DNA of 64,000 nucleotides, from assembly GCA_036488725.1 (NCBI GenBank), contig DASXHD010000093.1, positions 1-64,000 on the forward strand, in the 5' to 3' direction. Under the pieces are notes generated by a model. It was not told where the DNA came from. It made no database searches and saw only the letters and a list, made by a program, of their open reading frames with translations. Positions 1-7,615 of this stretch are shown here, piece by piece. Position 1 is the stretch's first letter. The number at the start of each line of letters is the position of its first letter. A program made the position numbers and the translations under genes. This stretch comes from DASXHD01 sp036488725. Its GTDB lineage: Bacteria; Myxococcota_A; Polyangia; Polyangiales; Polyangiaceae.

Positions 1-49
1 CCCCTCCGAGAGCACTCGCGCTCGTCATCCGCAGAGGCTACGAACATCG

Positions 50-985
50 ATGCAGGGACAATTGGCTGCGACCCAGGCAAGCTCTACGCGCGCTCGTGAT
101 GCGCTCGAACGGGCGGTGGCGTGCGCCGAGGCCGGCAGCCCGGATCGGCCAATCCTGCTCGTATCGGCGGAAGATTTGTCCGCGTTGCGCGGCAACGACG
201 TACGCGTCCCGCTCGATCGCATCATCATGGGTCGCTTCCCCGATGCGGGTCTGGATGCATTGCTGGCGAGCGGTGTGCTCGATGCGCTCTTGCCGGAGGT
301 GAAAGCCATGGTCGGCTTCGGCGACGGCGAGTGGCGCCACAAAGACGTTTGGAAGCACACGAAGCAGGTCGTCCGTCAGGCGGTGCCTCAGCTCGAGGTG
401 CGCTGGGCGTCGCTCTTCCACGACATCGGAAAAGTGAAGACACGCAGCATCTCGCCCGACGGCAAGGTGCACTTCTTCGGCCACGCTGAGGTCGGCACGC
501 GCATGTTCGAAAAGCTCGACCGTCGCATGCCGCTCTTCGGACCGGAGCCCGCGCTCAAGGACACGGTGCGCTTTCTCATCTTGCACCACCTCCGCGCGAA
601 TCAATACGACCCGAGCTGGACGGACAGCGCCGTCCGGCGTTTCGCGCGCGAGCTCGGCGCGCACCTCGGCGAGCTCCTCTGTCTCGCGCGCGCCGACATC
701 ACGACCAAGCGCCCCGAGAAGAAGCGCCGCGGCCTCATGCAAATCCAAGAGCTCGAGGAGCGCATCAAGCAGCTCGCGCTCGAAGACAGCAAACAGCCCC
801 CGCTGCCGAAGGGCGTGGGCGACGAAATCATGAAAGCGTTCGCGCTGCCCCCGTCGCGTCTCATCGGCGACATCAAGAAAAAGCTCGAGGACGCGATCGA
901 CAAAGGCGAGATCGAATCGCGGATGCCCTGCGAAGCGTACGTGGAGATCGTCCGCAAGGACCCGGCGCGCTACGGCATCGGTTGA
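50..985 (+). CDS. HD-domain protein resembling the C-terminal half of CCA tRNA nucleotidyltransferase
   Basis: A 311-residue protein if the ATG is right. The motif HDIGK at residues 124-128 with His97, His103 and His145 around it gives the metal-binding pattern of the HD phosphohydrolase fold. The layout (VSAE segment, a short all-helical stretch, then the HD block and a Lys-rich C-terminal helix) matches the HD half of bacterial poly(A) polymerase/CCA-adding enzymes, which acts as a 2',3'-cyclic phosphodiesterase or phosphatase. No nucleotidyltransferase head is present. The frame stays open from the ATG back to base 2, so the gene could be the 3' end of a longer CCA enzyme cut by the window edge. 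Function beyond metal-dependent phosphohydrolase is inference. Confidence 0.8.
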   Translation: MQGQLAATQASSTRARDALERAVACAEAGSPDRPILLVSAEDLSALRGNDVRVPLDRIIMGRFPDAGLDALLASGVLDALLPEVKAMVGFGDGEWRHKDVWKHTKQVVRQAVPQLEVRWASLFHDIGKVKTRSISPDGKVHFFGHAEVGTRMFEKLDRRMPLFGPEPALKDTVRFLILHHLRANQYDPSWTDSAVRRFARELGAHLGELLCLARADITTKRPEKKRRGLMQIQELEERIKQLALEDSKQPPLPKGVGDEIMKAFALPPSRLIGDIKKKLEDAIDKGEIESRMPCEAYVEIVRKDPARYGIG

Positions 986-1001
986 GCGCGCCGTAGCAGG
1001 A

Positions 1002-1649
1002 TCACGGCGTGAGGCCGACCTCGCGCAAGACCTCGAGCACCGACGTTCCCATCGGCGCCATCATCGCGGCCATCGGCATCATCGGCGCGAGCAGATCGAC
1101 GGCGCGATCGACGAGCAAGCGCGTTTTCCGCTGTTTTGGCGACGTGTCGTGAATGAAGAAGAGGACGAGGCCCATCGAGAGCGACCAAAACGAGAGCGCG
1201 AGGACGCGCTTCAAATCCGGCGGCAGCTCCTCCGGCGCGAGCGCCTCGTCGAAGAGCGCGATGCTCTCGTCGCGCACGCGGCGGGTCTTCGCGGAAAAAA
1301 TCGAGAGCTCGCTCGCCGGGTCGCCGATGCTGCGAAAGAGCGCCGAGAGTAGCTTTCGATCGCGCGCCATGGAATCGATCTTGGCGTGGAGCACGGCGCG
1401 GAGGCGGCCGTCGAGCGTGCGCGCCCGCTTCATCCCTGCGCGCGCGAGCTCGGCGTGCGCGTCTTGCGTGCGCGCGTAGTACGCGAGGACGATCGCGTCT
1501 TTCGACGGGAAGTAATAGTAAGCGGCGCCGGCCGCGACGTCCGCACTTTTGGCGACGTCGCGCATCGTCGTCTTCTCGAAGCCGCGCTTGCGAAAGAGGC
1601 GCAGCGCGGCTTCGAGGATGGCTTCGCGGGTTGCGTCGCTCTTCTTCAT
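1002..1649 (-). CDS. TetR/AcrR family transcriptional repressor
   Basis: A 215-residue regulator. The N-terminal helix-turn-helix (about residues 8-55) has the TetR signature: AILEAALRLFRKRGFEKTTM followed by an AAYYYFPSKD recognition-helix segment. The C-terminal helical part would bind ligand and dimerise; the ligand is unknown. It is the last gene of a three-gene reverse-strand unit; its ATG overlaps the stop of the DCC protein by ATGA, implying translational coupling. It is the obvious candidate to bind the paired palindromes at 2482-2499 and 2546-2563 and so control its own operon. That link is inference from position and from the usual autoregulation of the family. Confidence 0.93.
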   Translation of the reverse strand: MKKSDATREAILEAALRLFRKRGFEKTTMRDVAKSADVAAGAAYYYFPSKDAIVLAYYARTQDAHAELARAGMKRARTLDGRLRAVLHAKIDSMARDRKLLSALFRSIGDPASELSIFSAKTRRVRDESIALFDEALAPEELPPDLKRVLALSFWSLSMGLVLFFIHDTSPKQRKTRLLVDRAVDLLAPMMPMAAMMAPMGTSVLEVLREVGLTP

Positions 1650-2041
1650 CGATACGCGTGCGGCACTCTACACGTGCCGCCGGCGCAAGGATCGGGCGCG
1701 ATCATCGCCGCGATCGCGCGGCGGTTGCTCGAGATCGCGTGGAAGAATCGCTCCGCGAGCGGCGCGAGCTCCGGACCGCTGATGCGATACGACCACTCGC
1801 GCCATTCGCAGAGGGCCCAAAGCGCGGTGATGAACGCGGCGGGCCCGGCCCACACCTCGCCGCGCTCGCTCACGACGACGAGCTCTTCTCCGAGCCACGG
1901 CACCGCGCCGTAGAGCTCGCGCGCCTCGCGCGAGTCGCACGGGAGAAACCGAATCGGAACGAACGCCTCCTGCGTCGACATCCACGCGGCGCAGCGAACG
2001 CAGAGCGCGCACTTCGGATCGTAGAGCAGCGTGATGCCCAC
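1646..2041 (-). CDS. DCC-family thiol-disulfide oxidoreductase-like protein (DUF393)
   Basis: A 131-residue protein starting with GTG. The N-terminus reads LLYDPKCALCVRCAAW, which fits the DxxCxxC signature of the DCC family: a thioredoxin-like fold with the redox Cys pair at the N-terminus of the first helix. The rest (a hydrophobic LYGAVPWLGEELVVV segment and a GPAAF motif) also follows the family plan. It lies 4 bases after the small membrane protein gene and overlaps TetR by ATGA, so all three are probably one transcript. A role in redox handling or small-molecule resistance is plausible but unproven. Confidence 0.85.
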   Translation of the reverse strand: MGITLLYDPKCALCVRCAAWMSTQEAFVPIRFLPCDSREARELYGAVPWLGEELVVVSERGEVWAGPAAFITALWALCEWREWSYRISGPELAPLAERFFHAISSNRRAIAAMIAPDPCAGGTCRVPHAYR

Positions 2042-2045
2042 GACT

Positions 2046-2468
2046 TCACCACTTCGGGCCCGCGGCGACGGCTTGCGGCGCGAGGTGCATCTGCGGCGCG
2101 ACCGGCGGCGGCAGCTGGGCGACGCGCGAGCGGCGGCGAATCCGATAGAACACGAACAGATTCACGAAGTGCATGAACGCGAGCGACATGAGCAGCGCGC
2201 CGAGCTTCCACGCGAGGACCTCGACCGCCGCGACCGACGTCTCGGCGGGATCGCTCTTCATGATGAGCGCCGCGTAGCCGAGGTTCACGAGATAGAACCC
2301 GACGACGAGGAGCTTGTTCACCGCGACCGCGAGCTTGGGCGTCTCTTTGAAGACGTCCTCGAGAAAGACCGCGCCGTTCCGCGAGAGCGTGCGCGCGAGA
2401 TAGACGGTGAGCCCGACGCTGATCGCGGCGTACGTAGCGTAAACGGGCACGAGATACGGGGTAGACAT
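2046..2468 (-). CDS. Small integral membrane protein heading the TetR operon
   Basis: A 140-residue protein of unknown family with about three membrane segments: residues 5-30 (VPVYATYAAISVGLTVYLA), about 52-72 (LLVVGFYLVNLGYAALIM) and about 85-110 ending FVNLFVFYRIRRR. The basic RIRRR stretch after the last segment suggests the C-terminus is cytoplasmic. A GGAG Shine-Dalgarno site at 2477-2480 (reverse strand) stands 8 bases before the ATG. It is the first gene of the membrane protein, DCC, TetR operon and is controlled by a promoter flanked by two operators. It may be the effector (transport or membrane adaptation) that the TetR protein regulates, by inference only. Confidence 0.85.
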   Translation of the reverse strand: MSTPYLVPVYATYAAISVGLTVYLARTLSRNGAVFLEDVFKETPKLAVAVNKLLVVGFYLVNLGYAALIMKSDPAETSVAAVEVLAWKLGALLMSLAFMHFVNLFVFYRIRRRSRVAQLPPPVAPQMHLAPQAVAAGPKW

Positions 2469-2481
2469 GGCTGTGACTCCA

Positions 2482-2499
2482 TTTTGAACACGTTCAAAA
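2482..2499. promoter_or_regulatory. Operator 1 of the TetR operon
   Basis: The sequence is TTTTGAACACGTTCAAAA: 8-bp half sites (TTTTGAAC / GTTCAAAA) around a 2-bp centre. It lies downstream of the predicted reverse-strand transcription start and just upstream of the ribosome site of the gene at 2468, where a bound repressor would block elongation or promoter clearance. The half site is identical to that of operator 2, 64 bp away centre to centre, about six helical turns. Confidence 0.75.
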
Positions 2500-2513
2500 A
2501 CCCGGCACCCCGA

Positions 2514-2541
2514 AACGTAGTGCGTCCGGCTGCGGGGTCAA
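2514..2541 (-). promoter_or_regulatory. Promoter of the membrane protein-DCC-TetR operon
   Basis: Reading the reverse strand, a -35-like TTGACC (2541-2536) is followed after 16 bases by a -10-like TACGTT (2519-2514), putting the start near 2507. The pair sits exactly between the two palindromic operators. The spacing equals that of the predicted tRNA-Gln promoter in this window. Predicted from sequence only. Confidence 0.55.
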
Positions 2542-2545
2542 CCAT

Positions 2546-2563
2546 TTTTGAACGCGTTCAAAA
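2546..2563. promoter_or_regulatory. Operator 2 of the TetR operon
   Basis: A perfect 18-bp palindrome, TTTTGAACGCGTTCAAAA, just upstream of the -35 element of the reverse-strand promoter. It also abuts a forward TTGTCG element (2564-2569) that has TAAAGT 15 bases downstream (2585-2590), so the forward lipoprotein gene at 2662 could be under the same repressor. Confidence 0.75.
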
Positions 2564-2661
2564 TTGTCGAGCATGGCGCGCACGTAAAGTGCGCCCAGGC
2601 GGTCACAAAATCGTGGGGCCCCGAGTCCAACTCTTCGTCCACATCAAACGAGGAGAATTCG

Positions 2662-3726
2662 ATGCGTCATTTCCTGTCAGTCGCGGCCGTTTTGATTTGT
2701 GCGTGCTCGGGCGCCGCGGGGCCCGAAGGTCCGGCAGGTCCCGCTGGATCGGCGGGCGCGCAAGGCCCCTCCGGTCCGGCCGGAGCGTCTCCCGAGGCCG
2801 GCGCGCCGAACGTCACGTCGCTCGTGTCGAGCCTGGACTTGCCCGAATCGGCGCCGTACCCGAACAGCATTTCGTCGACGGCCGACGGCACGCTCTTCGT
2901 CGGCGGCTTGCTCGGTCAAGTCGTCAAGTTCGACACGACCTCGACGCACGGCTCGCTCGTGATTCCGCAAGTCGGTCCGCAAGGCACCGTGCTCGCGAAT
3001 CTCATGGTCGACCCGGCGACGAGCACGCTCTACGCGTGCGGCGATCTCTTCGCCGGCACCGCAGAGAACCCGTTCGCCAATCCGGCCGCGACGCTCTACG
3101 CATTCGATCTCGACGGCAAACCGAAGGCTTCGTATCCGCTTCCGAACCAAGGGAGCTCGCTCTGCGAGGACATCGCCATCGGGGCGGGCGGCACTGTGTA
3201 CGTGACCGATCCGTTTCTCGGCGCGGTGGACGTGCTCGCCGGGTCGACCGTCACGACATGGAAGACCGACGCGCTCCTTCAGGCGAACTTTTCGAACCCG
3301 GTGCCGCCGTTCGGCGTGCACGGCGTCGCCGTCGCGGGGACGAACGTGTTCGTCGGGAACTTCAGCACGAGCTCGCTCTTCCGCATTCCGGTCAAGGGTG
3401 ACGGGTCGGCGGACGCGATGGTCCAAGAGACCGCTTCGATCACGAACCCGGAGCGGCTCGTCGCGCTCGACGCGACGCACTTGCTCGTCGCCGAAGACGT
3501 TTGGTGCGGCTCGGGCGCCGTCGCCGAGCTCACGCAATCCGGCGCGGACGCCTGGACGACGACCGTGCTGAAGAACGGCATCATGGGCGCGACGAGCGTG
3601 ACGGTCGCGAACGGCAGTTATTGGGCGGTCGAGTCCCAAGTTTGCGCGATCATCACCCAGCTCGCAGGGGGACCTGCCGCGAATCCGGTCTTGCCGTTCT
3701 GGATCGACCGCATCGACGCGGATTGA
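2662..3726 (+). CDS. Lipoprotein with short collagen-like segment and NHL/SMP-30-like beta-propeller
   Basis: 354 residues. The signal peptide ends in LICAC, a lipobox-type cleavage site. Next comes a Gly-Pro-rich collagen-like run (about residues 18-45, repeats such as GPEGPAGPAG), then a roughly 300-residue region of repeated strands of the type found in NHL or SMP-30/gluconolactonase propellers (ADGTLFVGGLLGQVVKFD, GGTVYVTDPFLGAVDVL). Predicted to be anchored in the envelope and to bind a ligand rather than act as an enzyme. The start at 2662 is chosen because AGGAG stands at 2651-2655 and a signal peptide follows; the frame is open further upstream, to 2548. No function can be assigned beyond the fold. 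Confidence 0.87.
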   Translation: MRHFLSVAAVLICACSGAAGPEGPAGPAGSAGAQGPSGPAGASPEAGAPNVTSLVSSLDLPESAPYPNSISSTADGTLFVGGLLGQVVKFDTTSTHGSLVIPQVGPQGTVLANLMVDPATSTLYACGDLFAGTAENPFANPAATLYAFDLDGKPKASYPLPNQGSSLCEDIAIGAGGTVYVTDPFLGAVDVLAGSTVTTWKTDALLQANFSNPVPPFGVHGVAVAGTNVFVGNFSTSSLFRIPVKGDGSADAMVQETASITNPERLVALDATHLLVAEDVWCGSGAVAELTQSGADAWTTTVLKNGIMGATSVTVANGSYWAVESQVCAIITQLAGGPAANPVLPFWIDRIDAD

Positions 3727-3746
3727 GGATATCTTGTACGGGCGGG

Positions 3747-6700
3747 ATGTCGTTCGTCGCCGACCGTTTCGAGATCCTCTCGCTCGCCGGACAAGGCGGC
3801 ATGGGCCGCGTCTTTCGCGCGCGCGACACCACGACCGGCGCCGTCGTCGCGCTGAAGCAGCTCTCCGTGATCGACTCGGACACGGCGACGCGATTTCAGC
3901 GCGAGGGCGCGGCGCTCGAGCGGCTCGATCATCCGGGCATCGTGCGGCACGTCGCGCACGGGCTCACGCACGATGACCTTCCGTACCTCGCGATGGAGTG
4001 GGTCGACGGCGAAGAGCTGCGGCTTCGGCTCAAGCGCGAGGGCACGCTCGACGGCGGATCGGTCGCGACGCTCGCGAGGCGCTTGGCCGACGCGCTCGCG
4101 CACGCGCACGGTCGCGGGATCGTGCACCGTGACATCAAGCCGTCGAACATCGTGTTGCAGACGCCCGATTTCGCGAGCGCGGTTCTCATCGACTTCGGGC
4201 TCGCGCGCGGAGGCGACGACGAGCTCACGCGGACCGGCATGCTCGTCGGGACGCCCATTTACATGGCGCCCGAGCAAGTGCGCGACAACGCGGTGACGCC
4301 GAGCGTCGACGTGTTCGCGCTCGGTTGCGTGATGTACCAGTGCCTCGCGCAGACGACGCCGTTCGCCGCGAACGGTGCGACCGCGGTGCTGACGCGCGTG
4401 CTCTTCGACGAGCCGGTGCCGATCGATCGCATCGCGCCCGACGCGCCGGCCGCGCTTTCGGCGCTCATCATGGCGATGCTGCGCAAGAACGCCGCCGAGC
4501 GGCCGACGATGCGCGAGGTGGCGTCGGCGCTCGAGGACTTCGATCATCCGCCGGCATCGGTGACCGTCGCGAGCGCGCACCTCAGCACAGCCGAGCTCCG
4601 CGTCGTCAGCGTGATCGTCGCGGGCGCGCCTTCGCTGCGCGACGCGGGCGACACGCTGCGGCAGATCGAGCCGGTCGCGGTCGACGTCGCGGCGCTGCGC
4701 TCGGTGGCCGAGCGATTCGGCGCCGACGCGACCGTCTTGCCGAACGGCGCCGCGGTCGCGGTGCTCGCGTCGGGCTCGGCGAGCGATCTCGCGGCGCGCG
4801 CGGCCGAGTGCGCGATCGAGCTGAAGCTCGCGCTGCCCGAGACGCCGATCGGGCTCGCCACCGGGAGCGCGCGGACCAGCGAAGGCGTTCCGCTCGGCGA
4901 AGCGATCGATCGCGCGGTCGCGCTCGCGCCGTTCGAAGGCGACGCCGTGCGCGTCGACGACGTGACCGCGGGTTTGCTCGGCGCGCGACATCACGTGACG
5001 CGCGACGCCGACGGCCTCGTGCTCCGGCGCGCGAGCGATCGCGCGGAGGCGGCGCGCACGTTCCTCGGCAAACCGACGCCGTGCGTCGGGCGCGACGCCG
5101 AGCTCGCGACGCTCGACGGGATGATCGCGCAGTCGGGAAACGAGTCGGTCGCGCGCGCCGCGCTCGTGACTGGGCCCGCCGGAATCGGGAAGTCGCGCAT
5201 CCGGCAGGAAATCGTCACGCGCTGCGCCGCGCGAGGAACTGCCGTGTGGCTCGGCCGCGCCGACGTCGCGTCGGCGGGCGTGCCGTTCGGGATCCTCGCG
5301 CAGATGATCCGCACGCAAGCTGGGCTCGTCGCCGACGAGCCGGCGCAGGCGTCGCGAGAAAAGCTTCGCGCGCGCGTCGCGCATCACGTCGCGGCCGAGG
5401 ACGTCTCGCGCGTCGCCGCGTTCCTCGGCGAGATCGTCGCGGTGCGGTTCGACGACGACGTGCAGCTCCGCGCGGCGCGAAGCGATCCGCAGCTGATGGG
5501 CGATCAGATGCAGCGCGCGTTCGTCGATTTCGTCGACGCCGAGTGCCGCGCGCTGCCGCTCGTGCTCGTGCTCGAAGATCTGCAGTGGGGTGACGCGCCG
5601 ACCGTGGCCGCGGTCGACGCCGCGCTGCGCGTGCTCGAGGAGCGGCCGCTCGCGGTGGTCGCGTTCGCGCGCCCCGACGTGCAGGAGACGTTCGAAGGTC
5701 TCTGGGACAAGCGGGGCCTGCAGCCGCTTCCGCTCTCGCCGCTTCCGAAGCGCGCCGCGACGCGTCTCGCGCGCGCCGTGCTCGGCGACGCGGCGCCGGA
5801 GTCGGTCGTCGGCGATTTGGTGGAGAAGGCGGCGGGCAACGCGTTCTTTCTCGAAGAGCTCCTCCGCGCCGAGGTCGACGGGCGCGCGGGCGAAGTTCCG
5901 GCGACGCTCGTCGCGATGGTGCAGAGCCGTCTCGGCGCGCTCGAGCCCGAAGCGCGGCGCGTGCTCCGGGCGGCGAGCATCCTCGGCGGATCGTTCGGCG
6001 GCGCAGGCGTGCGAGCGCTCCTCGGCGACGATCGCGTCGACGTCGATCGGTGGCTCACCACGCTGGTCGATCGCGAGGTGCTTGCGTCGCATCCTCGCGA
6101 AGGCGGACACGGCCTCGACTACGCGTTTCGTCACGCGCTCGTGCGCGAGGGCGCGTACGCGATGTTGACCGACGATGATCGCGCGCTCGGGCATCGGCTC
6201 GCCGCCGAATGGCTCTCGCGGTCCGAAGGCGCGTCGCCGCTCGTCATCGCGGCGCACTTCGAACGCGCGGGCGAACGACTTCGCGCCGCGGCCGCGTACC
6301 TCGACGCGGCGGAGCAGTCGCTCGAGAGCAGCGATCTCGGCGGCGCGATCGAACAAGCCGAGCGCGGCGTCTCGCTCGGAGCCGACGGCGAGCTCCGCGG
6401 CGCGCTGCGCGTCGTCCAAGCGCACGCGCACCATTGGCTCGGAAAGACCGAAGCGATGCAAGCGGCCGCATCCGAAGCGGTGTCGCTCCTCTCGCCGAAC
6501 GACGCGCGCTGGGCGGACGCGATGACGCTGCTCGCGGTCGGCAAGCAGCGGCTCGGGAGCACGGCGGACCTCACGTCGGTCGCCGAGCACCTCTACGCGA
6601 TGCTCGCGCGCGAAGGCGCGAACCGCACGGCGCTCGCGCGCGCCGGCGGGCGCATCGCGTCGCTCCTATTTTTCGCTGGGAAACAAGATCGCGCCGCGCA

Positions 6701-7547
6701 AATGCTCGACGCGGCCGAACGCGCCGCACACGACGGCGGCGCCGACGTCGTCGCCCGAATCCACCAAGCGCGCGCACCGCACGCGCGCCAAGCGGGCAGA
6801 CCCGAAGAAGCGCTCGCTCACGCCGAAGCAGCCGAAGCCGCGTTCCGCACGGCGGGCGATTTGCGCAACGCATGTCTCATGAGCGGCATTCGCGGCTTCG
6901 CGCTCTCGGAGCTCGGCGCCTACGCGGAGGCCGAAGGCATCCTGCGCGCGACGCTCGCGACCGCGCAGCGCCTCGGCCTCACGACCGTCGCCGCGACCGC
7001 GACGTCGAACCTCGGGATGGTCTATTTGCGGCTCGGTCGCGCGCGCGAAGCCGAGGACGCGACGCGCCGCGCGATCGTGGCGTTCGAGTCGAGCGACCGC
7101 CGTCACGAGGGCGGCTCGCACGTCTACCTCGCGCTCGTGCTCCGCGAGATGGGCGCGTTCGACGCCGCCGAGCGCGAAGCGCGCCGCGCGCTCGTCTTGC
7201 TCGACGCCGCGCTCGCGCTGAAGCCGCTCGCCGGCGCCGTGCTCGCGACGGTGCTCCTCGCGATGGGCCGCGCCGAAGAAGCGCTCGCTGCGGCGCGCGA
7301 GGCGATGCTCTGGCCCGACTCCGGCGGCCGCATCGAAGAAGGCGAGCCGCTCTTGCGGCTCACGCTCGCTCGCGCGCTCTTCGCGACCGGCCGCGGCGAC
7401 GAAGCCCGCGCCGTCCTCGCCGTCGCCCGAGATCGCTTGCTCGCCCGCGCCGCGACGATTCGCCGACCGGAGCTCCATCGCACGTTCCTCGCAAACGTCC
7501 CCGAGCACGCCACGACCCTCGAGCTCGCGGCGACTTGGGGCGTGTAG
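3747..7547 (+). CDS. PknK-like Ser/Thr kinase fused to AAA ATPase and TPR repeats
   Basis: 1266 residues. The kinase domain is residues 1-270: Gly loop GQGGMG near 15-20, Lys37, HRDIKPSN at 127-134, DFG at 149-151, APE at 174-176. A region at about 285-440 (VVSVIVAGAPSL to GLATGSARTSEGVPLGEAIDRA) looks like a degenerate class III cyclase-type domain without clear metal aspartates. An STAND/AAA-type ATPase follows, with Walker A GPAGIGKS at about 476-483 and Walker B LVLVLEDLQWGD at about 605-614. The C-terminal half is Ala-rich TPR-like helical repeats. This is the known architecture of large myxobacterial kinases thought to integrate ligand or partner sensing through the ATPase/TPR part. It has no membrane segment, so it is probably cytoplasmic. 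Confidence 0.95.
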   Translation: MSFVADRFEILSLAGQGGMGRVFRARDTTTGAVVALKQLSVIDSDTATRFQREGAALERLDHPGIVRHVAHGLTHDDLPYLAMEWVDGEELRLRLKREGTLDGGSVATLARRLADALAHAHGRGIVHRDIKPSNIVLQTPDFASAVLIDFGLARGGDDELTRTGMLVGTPIYMAPEQVRDNAVTPSVDVFALGCVMYQCLAQTTPFAANGATAVLTRVLFDEPVPIDRIAPDAPAALSALIMAMLRKNAAERPTMREVASALEDFDHPPASVTVASAHLSTAELRVVSVIVAGAPSLRDAGDTLRQIEPVAVDVAALRSVAERFGADATVLPNGAAVAVLASGSASDLAARAAECAIELKLALPETPIGLATGSARTSEGVPLGEAIDRAVALAPFEGDAVRVDDVTAGLLGARHHVTRDADGLVLRRASDRAEAARTFLGKPTPCVGRDAELATLDGMIAQSGNESVARAALVTGPAGIGKSRIRQEIVTRCAARGTAVWLGRADVASAGVPFGILAQMIRTQAGLVADEPAQASREKLRARVAHHVAAEDVSRVAAFLGEIVAVRFDDDVQLRAARSDPQLMGDQMQRAFVDFVDAECRALPLVLVLEDLQWGDAPTVAAVDAALRVLEERPLAVVAFARPDVQETFEGLWDKRGLQPLPLSPLPKRAATRLARAVLGDAAPESVVGDLVEKAAGNAFFLEELLRAEVDGRAGEVPATLVAMVQSRLGALEPEARRVLRAASILGGSFGGAGVRALLGDDRVDVDRWLTTLVDREVLASHPREGGHGLDYAFRHALVREGAYAMLTDDDRALGHRLAAEWLSRSEGASPLVIAAHFERAGERLRAAAAYLDAAEQSLESSDLGGAIEQAERGVSLGADGELRGALRVVQAHAHHWLGKTEAMQAAASEAVSLLSPNDARWADAMTLLAVGKQRLGSTADLTSVAEHLYAMLAREGANRTALARAGGRIASLLFFAGKQDRAAQMLDAAERAAHDGGADVVARIHQARAPHARQAGRPEEALAHAEAAEAAFRTAGDLRNACLMSGIRGFALSELGAYAEAEGILRATLATAQRLGLTTVAATATSNLGMVYLRLGRAREAEDATRRAIVAFESSDRRHEGGSHVYLALVLREMGAFDAAEREARRALVLLDAALALKPLAGAVLATVLLAMGRAEEALAAAREAMLWPDSGGRIEEGEPLLRLTLARALFATGRGDEARAVLAVARDRLLARAATIRRPELHRTFLANVPEHATTLELAATWGV

Positions 7548-7594
7548 TGGCGACGCTCGCTTCTGCATGAAGCACGCCACGCAGGAAAATCCCT

Positions 7595-7611
7595 GTTAGC
7601 GCCCTGCTAAC
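7595..7611. terminator. Small hairpin between convergent genes
   Basis: GTTAGC, a 5-base loop, then GCTAAC form a perfect 6-bp stem in the 68-bp gap between the kinase stop (7547) and the FHA gene stop (7616). There is no clear T run on either side, so its role as a bidirectional terminator is tentative. Confidence 0.3.
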
Positions 7612-7615
7612 GACA

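Noticed and set aside
2548..2661. Upstream in-frame start for the propeller lipoprotein
   Set aside because: It would place the operator inside the gene; AGGAG and a signal peptide support 2662.
3618..6590. 990-codon reverse-strand open frame opposite the PknK-like kinase
   Set aside because: Arg/Glu-rich translation with no motifs, exactly opposite a clear kinase-ATPase gene; high GC makes antisense frames open.
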